The position numbers and the translations under genes were made by a program. From CALDTK01 sp045110575 (GTDB lineage: Bacteria; Bacteroidota; Bacteroidia; Chitinophagales; Saprospiraceae), in the NCBI GenBank assembly GCA_045110575.1, contig JBGCGF010000017.1, positions 1-64,000 of the forward strand: 64,000 nt of DNA, read 5' to 3'. The first letter of the stretch is position 1, and each line of letters begins with the position of its first letter. The notes below the pieces were generated by a model. The model was not told the origin of the DNA, searched no databases, and saw nothing but the letters and a program-made list of their open reading frames with translations. Below, piece after piece: positions 1 to 7,845 of this stretch.

Positions 1-540
1 ATCGGATTCGATTACATCATCCGTGGTGGTCGCCACAAGAAGGTTTTCGCTGAAGACCTGGTAACCGGCGGACTCTTCGCGCACAGTCGTAATCCGCTCT
101 ATGTAGGCAACGTGACAATGATCCTAGGAATGGGCTTATTGAGCAACAGCATTATCTACCTGGTCTTTATGGTGCCAGCGTTCTTCTTCATCTACGAGTG
201 TATCATTCGTGCGGAAGAGAACTTCTTGCGCAACAAGTTTGGTCCAGGCTTCGATGAGTACTGCAAAGAGACTCCACGTTGGTTGCCAAAGCTGAAAGGC
301 ATCGGAGCGACCCTTAACTCAGGTGGATTCAACTGGAAGCGTGTCCTCATCAAGGAGTACAATACGACCTGCGTGTGGCTAGGAGCTGCTGTCCTACTTA
401 TAGGAACGCACATCTTCCGCAATGAAAGCCAAGTGACTTTCGACGAGAACTCTCTCGGCATAGGCGTCGCAGCAGGCATCGTGATTGCGTTGTACTTCAC
501 CATTCGCTACTTGAAGAAGTCAGGTACGGTGAAGGCGTAG
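1..540 (+). CDS. PEMT/ICMT-like membrane methyltransferase, 3' part
   Basis: The reading frame is open from the first base of the window, so the gene starts upstream; 179 C-terminal residues are present. The segment beginning LVTGGLFAHSRNPLYVGN matches the conserved 'G.y.y.RhP.Y.g' block of the isoprenylcysteine carboxyl methyltransferase / phospholipid methyltransferase superfamily, and the later E.....FG..+..Y....P..LP block is also typical. Hydrophobic segments in between fit an integral membrane enzyme using S-adenosylmethionine. After the catalytic block there is a further pair of hydrophobic stretches near the C terminus (around WLGAAVLLIG and GIGVAAGIVIALYF). The substrate cannot be told from sequence. 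A strong terminator follows. A run of ten G starts at the last base of the stop codon. The GTG at 112 is internal to the domain and is not the start. Confidence 0.75.
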   Translation: MGFDYIIRGGRHKKVFAEDLVTGGLFAHSRNPLYVGNVTMILGMGLLSNSIIYLVFMVPAFFFIYECIIRAEENFLRNKFGPGFDEYCKETPRWLPKLKGIGATLNSGGFNWKRVLIKEYNTTCVWLGAAVLLIGTHIFRNESQVTFDENSLGIGVAAGIVIALYFTIRYLKKSGTVKA

Positions 541-573
541 GGGGGGGGGTGAGAACATAACCAAACGCAGTTG

Positions 574-614
574 AACGCTCTTAAGATCAAGGTCTTAAGA
601 GCGTTTTTCTTTTT
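574..614 (+). terminator. Rho-independent terminator after the methyltransferase
   Basis: A perfect 13-bp stem (574-586 with 593-605, AACGCTCTTAAGA) and a 6-base loop are followed by a T-rich tract. It closes the transcript of the gene ending at 540. Confidence 0.85.
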
Positions 615-659
615 AAGAATTAGCTGAGTTGAAAGACTATAATATCTGTCAAGGATACA

Positions 660-701
660 CCCCCAAAAGCAAAAGAGACCAACACTCGCGTGTTGATCTC
701 T
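660..701 (-). terminator. Terminator of tRNA-Glu
   Basis: On the minus strand a 12-bp stem with one G-U pair (701-690 with 685-674) is followed by TTTGCTTTTG. It lies directly 3' of tRNA-Glu. Confidence 0.75.
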
Positions 702-704
702 TAG

Positions 705-776
705 TAGCCCCAAGGGGAATTGAACCCCTGTTGCCAGGATGAAAACCTGGAGTCCTAACCACTAGACGATGGGGCC
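705..776 (-). tRNA. tRNA-Glu (TTC)
   Basis: The minus strand folds as a complete cloverleaf. The acceptor stem GGCCCCA pairs with TGGGGCT (one G-U pair). The anticodon arm is CCAGG-TTTTCAT-CCTGG with anticodon TTC, and the T arm is AGGGG-TTCAATT-CCCCT. CCA is not encoded. The discriminator base is A. Confidence 0.95.
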
Positions 777-1151
777 GTGCGATTAGTACCTGTTAAGGCG
801 ACGCAATGATACGATGTCTAAGTTTGTTTTCCAATAGCCAAGTGAAATAAAACTCCTTTTTTTTTTGAGATCGACTTTAGCGTAAATCTGACACCAGCTT
901 TACCTCGATTCTAGCCGAAAACGGCATTCAAAATGCGGCATTCAGTTATCACGACACCTATGTGTAAACCAGATTCCTCCTTAAGTTGAGCCTTTTCGCC
1001 AATCGACAACAGAAAATTTCGCGTTCCCCTCATCGGGCCTATTTCTTAACCTGATTATTGATCAGCCGATTAGAAAGACACTTAGTGTCCAGCTAACAAG
1101 AACTGTTGCTACGTACATTGCGTTCTTCTAAAAACAACAACCTACTTCCAC
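777..1151. other. Intergenic region between tRNA-Glu and gapA
   Basis: No coding region is recognised here. A weak -7-like box for the tRNA, TATCATTG on the minus strand (804-811, one mismatch to TAnnTTTG), lies about 28 bases upstream of the tRNA. A T-run sits near 858-866. The gapA promoter must lie in the right half, but I do not see a full-consensus box. Confidence 0.4.
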
Positions 1152-2144
1152 ATGGCTCTACGTATTGCTATCAATGGCTTCGGCCGTATCGGTCGCCTAA
1201 GCTTCCGCAACCTCGTTGAAAATCCAAACGTCGAAGTCGTTGCGATCAACGACCTCACTGACAATGCTACTCTAGCGCACCTCCTTAACCGAGACAGCGT
1301 GCACGGTAAGTTCAACGGTACTGTTGATTTCACTGAAGATAGCCTTATCGTAAATGGCAAGACCATTGATTGCTCTGCCGAACGCGATCCAAGTAAGCTC
1401 AAGTGGGCAGAAATGAACGTAGACGTAGTTCTTGAGTGTACAGGTCTATTCGTAACCGCTGAGAAAGCTTCTGCTCACCTCGATGCAGGTGCTAAGAAGG
1501 TCGTTATTTCTGCTCCTGCAAAGGGAGGAAATGTTCCGACTATCGTAATCGGTGTCAACGAAGAGAACATCAACAGCGACAGTCGTGTCTACTCTAACGC
1601 AAGTTGTACCACCAACTGCCTTGCACCAATGGTGAAGGTTCTTGATGATGCATTTGGCGTGAAGCAAGGCTTCATTACCACTGTACACGCATACACGTCT
1701 GACCAGCGTATCCAAGATGCTCCTCACCGTGACCTTCGTCGCGCACGTGCAGCAGCGGTCAACATCATTCCAACAACTACAGGAGCTGCGGCTGCAGTAG
1801 GCCTTGTACTTCCGCACCTTGCTGGTAAGCTTGATGGAATCGCGATGCGTGTTCCTGTGCCTACCGGCTCAGTAACAGACTTCACGGTAACCGTTGGAAA
1901 AGATGTAACAGCTGATGAAGTAAACGAAGCATTTAAGACTGCAGCAAGTGAAGGATCACTCAAAGGCATCCTTAGCTACTCTACAGAACCTCTCGTAAGT
2001 ACAGACATCGTAGGAGACAAGCACTCTTGCATTTTCGATTCTGGCCTAACGAAGACCGACGGAAACGTTGTTAAGATTGTAGGTTGGTACGACAACGAGG
2101 CTGGTTACAGCGCTCGTCTAGCGCAACTGGCTACAATGATCTGA
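1152..2144 (+). CDS. gapA: Glyceraldehyde-3-phosphate dehydrogenase, type I
   Basis: This enzyme oxidises and phosphorylates glyceraldehyde-3-phosphate to 1,3-bisphosphoglycerate with NAD in cytoplasmic glycolysis. The 330-residue length is normal. The N-terminal Rossmann motif NGFGRIGR spans residues 8-15, and Asp34 at the end of the second strand favours NAD. The catalytic block SNASCTTNC places the nucleophile at Cys152, and the general base is His179 in TTVHAYT. The C-terminal WYDNEAGYS block is intact. It stands directly upstream of pgk, the next glycolytic step, but a strong hairpin terminator separates the two, so expression may be only partly coupled. ATG at 1152 is supported by the canonical start MALRIAINGFG. 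Confidence 0.97.
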   Translation: MALRIAINGFGRIGRLSFRNLVENPNVEVVAINDLTDNATLAHLLNRDSVHGKFNGTVDFTEDSLIVNGKTIDCSAERDPSKLKWAEMNVDVVLECTGLFVTAEKASAHLDAGAKKVVISAPAKGGNVPTIVIGVNEENINSDSRVYSNASCTTNCLAPMVKVLDDAFGVKQGFITTVHAYTSDQRIQDAPHRDLRRARAAAVNIIPTTTGAAAAVGLVLPHLAGKLDGIAMRVPVPTGSVTDFTVTVGKDVTADEVNEAFKTAASEGSLKGILSYSTEPLVSTDIVGDKHSCIFDSGLTKTDGNVVKIVGWYDNEAGYSARLAQLATMI

Positions 2145-2234
2145 ATTTAGATTAAACCGCCTTCTAGGCTGAAACTTGCTACTGAGCGAAATCGCGAAGC
2201 AGATACAGCCGAAAGGTCCAAAACCTATTTCTTT

Positions 2235-2276
2235 GCGACCGCCGAATCATTTGAATGGCTCGGCGGTCGCTCTATT
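2235..2276 (+). terminator. Terminator between gapA and pgk
   Basis: A perfect 11-bp GC-rich stem GCGACCGCCGA / TCGGCGGTCGC (2235-2245 with 2260-2270) is followed by TCTATTTCT. It argues against the in-frame ATG at 2255 as the pgk start, because that codon lies in the loop. Confidence 0.8.
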
Positions 2277-2302
2277 TCTACTCAACTCTACCCTACCTCA
2301 CT

Positions 2303-3517
2303 ATGTCACGATTCTCCAACCTTTACGTCTCCGGTAAAAGCGTCCTCGTCCGCGTCGACTTCAACGTTCCTTTAGACAAAAACCGAAACGTATCAGACGA
2401 TACACGTATTCGTGCAGCCGTTCCGACGATCAAGAGCCTTTTGGATCGCGGAGCTGCAATCGTTTTGATGAGCCACCTCGGTCGCCCTCAAAAAAAGAAA
2501 CTAGAGAACGGAAAGCTCAACAAGGAGAAGTTCTCGGTTGCACCCGCTGCAGCACACCTCAGCAAACTGCTCGGTATTCCTGTAACCGTAGCCAATGATG
2601 TCGTTGGACCTGACGCCGTTGCCAAGCGTACAGCACTCAAGCCAGGTGAGATTCTCATGCTCGAGAACACTCGTTTCAAAGTAGGAGAAGAAAAAGGAGA
2701 CGAGCATCTAGGAGCGCAATTCGCAGCATTCGGAGACGTCTACGTCAACGATGCATTTGGTACCGCACACCGTGCCCACGCCAGCACTACCCAAGTAGCT
2801 TCGCACTTTGAGCACAACGCCAAAGCGTTCGGCATGCTCATGGACAAAGAGATCGCAAATGCACGCGGTGTCCTCGACAATCCGACCTCTCCAGTGGTTG
2901 CCATCACTGGTGGCGCAAAAGTCAGTGACAAGGTGCTTCTTCTTGAAAAATTACTTGACCTCGCAGACGATATTATTATCGGAGGAGGAATGGCGTACAC
3001 CTTCGTCAAAGCAAAAGGCGGAGACATCGGCAATAGTCTTGTTGAATTAGACCTTCTGGATAAAGCGCTGGCGATTTTGGCGAAAGCTGAAGAGAGAGGC
3101 GTTGGCATTCACCTTCCAGCAGACAATGTTTGTGCGCAAGAGTTCTCACCTACTGCAGAAGCAAAAGTCTTCGCAAGCGGCGAAATCCCAGCAGATTGGA
3201 TGGGACTCGACATTGGAGAAAAAGCACAAAAGCAATTCGATGTTGTCATCTCTAAGGCGAAAACTGTTCTCTGGAATGGCCCAATGGGTGTTTTCGAATT
3301 TGAACAGTTCGCACACGGCACCACCGCTGTTGCAAACGCTGTAGCCGCCGCTACAAAAAACGGCGCTTACTCCCTCATCGGAGGCGGCGATTCGGTAGCA
3401 GCGATTGTGAAAGCTGGGCTCGAAGACCAAGTAAGCTTTGTGAGCACAGGAGGTGGAGCGTTGCTCGAATTCCTAGAAGGGAAGACGCTTCCTGGTGTAG
3501 CTGCGATTGAAGCGTAA
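2303..3517 (+). CDS. pgk: Phosphoglycerate kinase
   Basis: This enzyme transfers phosphate from 1,3-bisphosphoglycerate to ADP in glycolysis. The protein has 404 residues, near the family norm of about 395-400. Motifs in order are VRVDFNVP (substrate site), SHLGRP, LENTRF, NDAFGTAHRAHAS, GGAKVSDK, NGPMGVFE and GGGDSVAA, the last two in the nucleotide-binding C-terminal domain. I start it at the ATG at 2303 (MSRFSNLYV). The frame extends upstream to an ATG at 2255, but that codon sits inside the gapA terminator hairpin and would add 16 unconserved residues. A near copy of the dispersed 15-mer (3074-3088, one mismatch) lies in frame and encodes ILAKA. Confidence 0.97.
   Translation: MSRFSNLYVSGKSVLVRVDFNVPLDKNRNVSDDTRIRAAVPTIKSLLDRGAAIVLMSHLGRPQKKKLENGKLNKEKFSVAPAAAHLSKLLGIPVTVANDVVGPDAVAKRTALKPGEILMLENTRFKVGEEKGDEHLGAQFAAFGDVYVNDAFGTAHRAHASTTQVASHFEHNAKAFGMLMDKEIANARGVLDNPTSPVVAITGGAKVSDKVLLLEKLLDLADDIIIGGGMAYTFVKAKGGDIGNSLVELDLLDKALAILAKAEERGVGIHLPADNVCAQEFSPTAEAKVFASGEIPADWMGLDIGEKAQKQFDVVISKAKTVLWNGPMGVFEFEQFAHGTTAVANAVAAATKNGAYSLIGGGDSVAAIVKAGLEDQVSFVSTGGGALLEFLEGKTLPGVAAIEA
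3074..3088 (-). repeat. Near copy of dispersed 15-mer (one mismatch)
   Basis: The minus strand reads AGCTTTCGCCAAAAT, one base off the AGCTTTCGCCAAAAC element. It is inside pgk and codes for ILAKA. Since the residues suit a helix in this enzyme, chance similarity is possible for this copy. Confidence 0.45.
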
Positions 3518-3534
3518 CGCTTACACACAAACGT

Positions 3535-3575
3535 AAAAAAGGCTCATTCCGCTTACGCAGAATGAGCCTTTTTTA
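3535..3575. terminator. Bidirectional terminator between pgk and rfbB
   Basis: The hairpin AAAAAAGGCTCATTC / GAATGAGCCTTTTTT has A-rich and T-rich arms. It can end pgk from the left and rfbB from the right. Confidence 0.85.
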
Positions 3576-3615
3576 ATTTGAGGTTATAGCCAGACGGCCC
3601 TTCAAAAAGTTCGCT

Positions 3616-4665
3616 TTAGGCGTACTGCTTCTCGTAATAGTTCGAGTATGCACCAGAAGTGACATTGTCTAACCATCCCTCATTGGCGAGATACCATTCG
3701 GCGGTCAACTTCAAGCCTTCCTTAGGAAATACTTTCGGTTCCCAACCCAACTCTCGTTGCAGCTTGCTTGAGTCAATTGCATAACGACGATCATGACCTG
3801 GACGGTCCTTCACGAACGTGATAAGCTTGCGACTTTGGCCAGCTTCATTCCCGAGCAGTTCGTCCATTACATCACAGAGTTGCTCAACAAGATCAAGATT
3901 CTTCATCTCGTTGTTGCCTCCAATGTTGTAGGTCTCACCTGCTGTTCCTGTTTGAAAGATCACATCAATCGCCTCAGCATGATCGATCACCCAAAGCCAG
4001 TCACGCGTGTACTTACCGTCACCGTAAATCGGCAATTGCTTTCCATGCTTGATGTTGTTGATCACCAATGGAATCAACTTCTCAGGGAAGTGGTTCGGAC
4101 CGTAGTTGTTCGAACAGTTACTGATTACTACAGGCATTCCATAAGTATGGAAGTATGCACGAACGAGGTGATCACTTGACGCCTTAGAAGCCGAATACGG
4201 CGACCGTGGATCGTAAGAAGTCTCCTCTGTGAAGAGGCCAGTTTCGCCAAGTGAGCCGTATACTTCGTCGGTACTTACATGGTAGAAACGCTTCCCTTCG
4301 AAATCACCATCCCAAGCCTTACGCGCTCCGTTGAGCATGTTGACCGTACCAACAATGTTGGTCATGATAAATGCAAGCGGATCTGTGATTGAACGATCAA
4401 CGTGACTCTCTGCTGCGAGGTGAATTACGCCTTGTGGCTCAAACTCGGCAAAGAGCGCATCAACAGCATCTGCATCGCGGATATCCACTTTGCGGAACGC
4501 ATAATTGTCAGCCTTGTCGACGTCGGTAAGATTCTCTAGGTTACCAGCATAAGTCAACGCATCAGCATTGACGATAAGGGTATCAGGATACTTATTGACG
4601 AGCAAACGGACGACGTGAGAGCCGATAAACCCAGCTCCTCCAGTAACGATAATTGACTTTTTCAT
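3616..4665 (-). CDS. rfbB: dTDP-glucose 4,6-dehydratase
   Basis: This enzyme converts dTDP-D-glucose to dTDP-4-keto-6-deoxyglucose, the first committed step toward dTDP-rhamnose and other deoxysugars of LPS or capsule. It is a 349-residue extended SDR enzyme. The NAD motif GGAGFIG spans residues 9-15. STDEVYG carries the Thr132-Asp133-Glu134 triad typical of RfbB, and YSASK gives Tyr157 and Lys161. ATG at 4665 starts exactly at MKKSIIVTGG; the longer frame adds 25 residues without homology. It follows uxs after 90 bases on the same strand and probably shares its transcript, although an 11-bp hairpin lies between. No rfbA, rfbC or rfbD is in the window. Confidence 0.95.
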   Translation of the reverse strand: MKKSIIVTGGAGFIGSHVVRLLVNKYPDTLIVNADALTYAGNLENLTDVDKADNYAFRKVDIRDADAVDALFAEFEPQGVIHLAAESHVDRSITDPLAFIMTNIVGTVNMLNGARKAWDGDFEGKRFYHVSTDEVYGSLGETGLFTEETSYDPRSPYSASKASSDHLVRAYFHTYGMPVVISNCSNNYGPNHFPEKLIPLVINNIKHGKQLPIYGDGKYTRDWLWVIDHAEAIDVIFQTGTAGETYNIGGNNEMKNLDLVEQLCDVMDELLGNEAGQSRKLITFVKDRPGHDRRYAIDSSKLQRELGWEPKVFPKEGLKLTAEWYLANEGWLDNVTSGAYSNYYEKQYA

Positions 4666-4710
4666 AAATCGGTTTTCAAGGAGTAGGCTAAAACGTAGCT
4701 CCTCGTTACA

Positions 4711-4748
4711 GTAACGTCTTGACTGCCAAAAGGCGGCCAAGACGTTAC
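4711..4748 (-). other. Intercistronic hairpin between uxs and rfbB
   Basis: A perfect 11-bp inverted repeat, GTAACGTCTTG / CAAGACGTTAC, with a 16-base loop lies just after the uxs stop codon. Neither side has a T tract, so it is not a typical terminator. It could stabilise or punctuate the uxs-rfbB mRNA. Confidence 0.6.
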
Positions 4749-4755
4749 GATTCAG

Positions 4756-5751
4756 TTAGGATTTCTTGACGAAAGCGCGAGGTTCTAGCTCTCCACTTTC
4801 AATCGCTGCAGGAACAGCAACCTTGAAGTACTCATAGGTTCGCTTCAGGCCCTCTTCACGAGTGATCTTTGGCTCCCATCCGAGGATGTTCTTTGCACGT
4901 GTAATGTCTGGCTGACGAACCTTTGGATCATCCTTCGGAAGATCGCGGTGCACGATGTGTGCTTCAGGATTATCAACAAGCGCAAGTACCTCTTTTGCAA
5001 ACTCACCAATGGTGATCTCGCTTGGGTTACCTACGTTGACCGGCTGCGTCTCGTCACTCAAGAGCAAACGATAAATGCCCTCAACGAGATCATCTACGTA
5101 GCAAAATGCACGCGTCTGTGATCCATCACCGAATACGGTAAGGCCCATTCCACGAATAGCCTGAGAGAAAAATGCAGGAAGTACACGGCCGTCATTGACG
5201 CGCATACGAGGTCCGTAAGTGTTGAAGATGCGAACAATACGCGTCTCCAAACCATGGTAGGTATGGTAAGCCATCGTAATCGCCTCTTGGAATCGCTTCG
5301 CCTCATCGTACACGCCACGCGGTCCGATTGGGTTTACGTTACCCCAGTAATCCTCCGTCTGTGGGTGGATGAGCGGATCACCGTACACCTCAGATGTTGA
5401 GGCGATTAGGAATCGAGCTTTCTTTTCTTTGGCTAGACCGAGCAAGTTGTGTGTTCCAAGAGAACCAACTTTCAACGTCTGAATAGGAAGCTTCAGGTAG
5501 TCAATAGGACTTGCTGGGCTTGCAAAGTGTAGAATGTAATCGAGCTGGCCAGGTACATGAACAAACTTTGAAACGTCGTGGTGTGAAAACTCAAAGTGCT
5601 CATTACTAAAGAGATGCTCAATATTTTTGAGATCGCCCGTGATGAGGTTGTCCATACCAATCACGTGATAGCCTTCTGCAAGGAATCGATCAGAGAGGTG
5701 TGATCCAAGGAATCCGGCAGCGCCGGTTATTAATACGCGTTTGCGAGCCAT
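4756..5751 (-). CDS. UDP-glucuronate decarboxylase (UDP-xylose synthase type)
   Basis: An extended SDR enzyme of 331 residues, best matched to the UXS family, which turns UDP-glucuronate into UDP-xylose (some bacterial members release the 4-keto intermediate). GAAGFLGSH at residues 10-18 binds NAD. ASTSEVYG supplies Thr119 and Glu121, and YDEAK supplies Tyr148 and Lys152. The segment NDGRVLPAFF..A..G..LTVFGDGSQTRAFCYVDDLV is characteristic of the family. I start at ATG 5751 (MARKRVLITG) because a full-consensus promoter box lies 25 bases upstream; the longer frame would begin upstream of that box. It is first in a probable two-gene unit with rfbB and diverges from the 5838 operon. Confidence 0.9.
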   Translation of the reverse strand: MARKRVLITGAAGFLGSHLSDRFLAEGYHVIGMDNLITGDLKNIEHLFSNEHFEFSHHDVSKFVHVPGQLDYILHFASPASPIDYLKLPIQTLKVGSLGTHNLLGLAKEKKARFLIASTSEVYGDPLIHPQTEDYWGNVNPIGPRGVYDEAKRFQEAITMAYHTYHGLETRIVRIFNTYGPRMRVNDGRVLPAFFSQAIRGMGLTVFGDGSQTRAFCYVDDLVEGIYRLLLSDETQPVNVGNPSEITIGEFAKEVLALVDNPEAHIVHRDLPKDDPKVRQPDITRAKNILGWEPKITREEGLKRTYEYFKVAVPAAIESGELEPRAFVKKS

Positions 5752-5775
5752 AAGTGATGATTGGTTTCTAGTAGC

Positions 5776-5783
5776 CAAAGATA
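5776..5783 (-). promoter_or_regulatory. -7 box TATCTTTG for uxs
   Basis: It matches the Bacteroidota TAnnTTTG element exactly on the minus strand. The end of the box is 24 bases from the uxs ATG, giving a short leader. I see no clear -33 TTTG. Confidence 0.65.
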
Positions 5784-5824
5784 GGTATGTAAACATGACG
5801 ACGCTAATGGTAAACCTAGTCGTT

Positions 5825-5832
5825 TACTTTTG
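5825..5832 (+). promoter_or_regulatory. -7 box TACTTTTG directly before the 5838 start codon
   Basis: It matches TAnnTTTG exactly. Only five bases (CAGAC) separate it from the ATG at 5838, so the predicted transcript starts at or within a base or two of the start codon. Confidence 0.65.
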
Positions 5833-5837
5833 CAGAC

Positions 5838-6572
5838 ATGAAACACCTCTTGTTACTCCTGATAATCGTGCCAGCCACGATGTACGGACAGAATTACCTC
5901 GGTTTGGGTGCACACCTAGGAGGCTTTACCCGAGGAGGAGACTGGGCCGAGCTTTATGGTCCCGCCTTTGAAACCGGAGGAAGAGTCGAGTACGGAATGT
6001 CGAACGGACTAATCCTTGCGGCCCAAGGAGACGTGATGTTTGGCCAAAATGTCAAAATCGACCCAATTTCAGGTCTTCGCAACGACGTTGGTGTTGTTAC
6101 GGGTGACATTGTAGACGAAGGAGTGCTTGCAGATATATCACTTCTCTCTCGTGGTTATCGCGCAAGCCTAATGGCGGGCTATCAGCACGAACTCAACGAA
6201 AACGGTATCGGCCTCCGTGGCCTAATCGGACCAAGTTATATGTCACACTTCATCCGTATTCAGGATGATGCTAACCAGACGACCAATAACCTCAGAGATG
6301 AGTACAAACGCGGCTATGACCGTAAGGCTGGCGGTTTTGGTGTCGTTGGGGAACTCGGCGTTCAATACGCTCAACCAAACGGCAGCTATCGCATGTATTT
6401 CGTTGTCTCTGGGTCTCTTACATCGTCAAAAGCCTTGAACAGTACGCAGTTTGACCTGCTGTCTGTAGGACCAGAAGATGGCACCGATCTCTCAATAGGT
6501 GGCCGTGTAGGTATGATACTCGGGCTGTTTCGTAACACCACAGGCGAAAAGGCAGACGACATATACTACTAG
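5838..6572 (+). CDS. Predicted outer-membrane beta-barrel protein, function unknown
   Basis: The 244-residue protein starts with a clear Sec signal peptide (MKHLLLLLIIVPATMYGQ, cleavage after about residue 17). The rest alternates short polar and hydrophobic strands rich in Gly, Tyr and aromatic girdle residues (for example YRASLMAGYQHEL and YRMYFVVSGSL), as in small porin-like barrels of Bacteroidota. I do not recognise a specific family. Only four bases separate it from waaA, so it is the first gene of an operon with the Kdo transferase and the heptose kinase. That suggests an envelope role but does not prove one. Its predicted mRNA is nearly leaderless. Confidence 0.7.
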   Translation: MKHLLLLLIIVPATMYGQNYLGLGAHLGGFTRGGDWAELYGPAFETGGRVEYGMSNGLILAAQGDVMFGQNVKIDPISGLRNDVGVVTGDIVDEGVLADISLLSRGYRASLMAGYQHELNENGIGLRGLIGPSYMSHFIRIQDDANQTTNNLRDEYKRGYDRKAGGFGVVGELGVQYAQPNGSYRMYFVVSGSLTSSKALNSTQFDLLSVGPEDGTDLSIGGRVGMILGLFRNTTGEKADDIYY

Positions 6573-6576
6573 CCGT

Positions 6577-7845
6577 ATGTCGTTGCTCTACACGCTTGGC
6601 GTACGCGGGTATGCACTAGCAGCGAAAGCTGCAGCTGTCTTTTCACCGAAAGCAAAAGCACGAGTTCACGGTGCCAAAGCCGCGTTACAAAACCTCCCTG
6701 CTACTTCTTCCAATCAACGATGCTACTGGATGCATTGTGCTTCGGTAGGTGAGTTTGAACAAGGGCGTCCGCTCTGGGATCAAATGATGCTTCATGACCC
6801 CAGTGCCCGCTTCGTTCTAAGTTTCTTTTCCCCTAGTGGCTACGATGTCTTTTCGAGCCGAAAGGATGTCGGAGAGGTCGTCTATTTACCTTGGGATATC
6901 GGTTCTAATGCAATCGAATTTGTTTCTAAGCTTTCGCCAAAACTTGCGGTTTTTGTCAAGTACGAGTGGTGGCTAGGATACTTTAAAGCACTGGCACAGC
7001 AAGAGATATCAACAGTGGTTGTCTCTGTAGCCTTTCGGCAAAACCAGCCTTTCTTTCGTCAGAATCTACTTCGCAAGGACTATCAGAACGCCCTCAATGC
7101 TGTTGAACATGTCTTTGTACAAGATGAATCAAGTGCCTCTCTATTAAAGAGTATAGGTCATTCTGAGTTCACCGTTTCAGGAGACACACGGATCGATCGC
7201 ACGTTAAGTAACCGTGAGGCAGCGCTAGACGCTCCCCTACTCTCAGCATGGGCCCAAGAGGCTTCATATGTCATGGTAGCAGGCAGCACTTGGATTCCAG
7301 ACACGACAAACATTGCAGAGGCACTCCGAGCTCATCTAGACTTACACTTAATCATTGCACCTCATGAGGTCGATGAAAAATCAATTGTGCAGACGGAACA
7401 GGTTTTGGCGAAAGCTATACCTAAAACGCAAATCGCAAGACTGAGTGAACTTCGCACGAATTCTTCGGTCAGTGATCAAGGCCACCTAAGGGCCATTCTC
7501 ATCGACTCCATCGGCCTACTCTCTAAGCTTTATCGACTAGGTAATATTGCTTACATAGGAGGTGGTTTCGGTGCAGGGATCCACAACACGTTGGAAGCCG
7601 CAGCCTATGGCATTCCGCTTGCTTTCGGACCGAAATACCAGAAATTTCAAGAAGCAATTGCACTTGTGGACCAAAATATCGCCACAGAAGTTGCAAACGC
7701 CGAAGACTTAAGCACCTTTGTCGAGCTGTACAGCGTGACTGAAACCAGGAAACAGGTTTTGGCGAAAGCTGAACAGTATATCGAACAAAATAGTGGTGCC
7801 ACCCAACGAATTTGGGATCACCTAATCGAACGTAAGCTCCTTTGA
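6577..7845 (+). CDS. waaA: 3-deoxy-D-manno-octulosonic acid (Kdo) transferase
   Basis: WaaA transfers Kdo from CMP-Kdo to lipid A precursor at the inner face of the cytoplasmic membrane. The 422-residue length is typical. It has a hydrophobic N-terminal anchor region, then WMHCASVGEFEQG with the catalytic Glu59, followed by VKYEWWLGYF, SGDTRIDR and the C-terminal GT-B nucleotide-binding block YIGGGFGAGIHNTLEAAAYG with FGPKYQKFQEA. All are standard in this GT30 family. The stop codon overlaps the next start by one base. Oddity: three exact copies of the dispersed 15-mer lie within this gene, coding for LSPK in one frame and VLAKA twice in the opposite orientation. Confidence 0.95.
   Translation: MSLLYTLGVRGYALAAKAAAVFSPKAKARVHGAKAALQNLPATSSNQRCYWMHCASVGEFEQGRPLWDQMMLHDPSARFVLSFFSPSGYDVFSSRKDVGEVVYLPWDIGSNAIEFVSKLSPKLAVFVKYEWWLGYFKALAQQEISTVVVSVAFRQNQPFFRQNLLRKDYQNALNAVEHVFVQDESSASLLKSIGHSEFTVSGDTRIDRTLSNREAALDAPLLSAWAQEASYVMVAGSTWIPDTTNIAEALRAHLDLHLIIAPHEVDEKSIVQTEQVLAKAIPKTQIARLSELRTNSSVSDQGHLRAILIDSIGLLSKLYRLGNIAYIGGGFGAGIHNTLEAAAYGIPLAFGPKYQKFQEAIALVDQNIATEVANAEDLSTFVELYSVTETRKQVLAKAEQYIEQNSGATQRIWDHLIERKLL
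6929..6943 (+). repeat. Dispersed 15-mer AGCTTTCGCCAAAAC, exact
   Basis: Exact copy within waaA, read in frame as KLSPKL. Confidence 0.9.
7402..7416 (-). repeat. Dispersed 15-mer, exact, reverse orientation
   Basis: GTTTTGGCGAAAGCT on the plus strand inside waaA, coding VLAKA. Confidence 0.9.
7756..7770 (-). repeat. Dispersed 15-mer, exact, reverse orientation
   Basis: GTTTTGGCGAAAGCT on the plus strand near the 3' end of waaA, coding VLAKA followed by EQ. The flanking CAG...GAACAG resembles that of the 56227 copy. Confidence 0.9.

Noticed and set aside
540..549. Run of ten G as a phase-variation tract
   Set aside because: It begins at the last base of the TAG stop codon, so slippage would not change the protein.
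2255..2302. Upstream ATG extending pgk by 16 residues
   Set aside because: The ATG lies in the loop of the gapA terminator hairpin, and the extra residues are not part of the PGK family.
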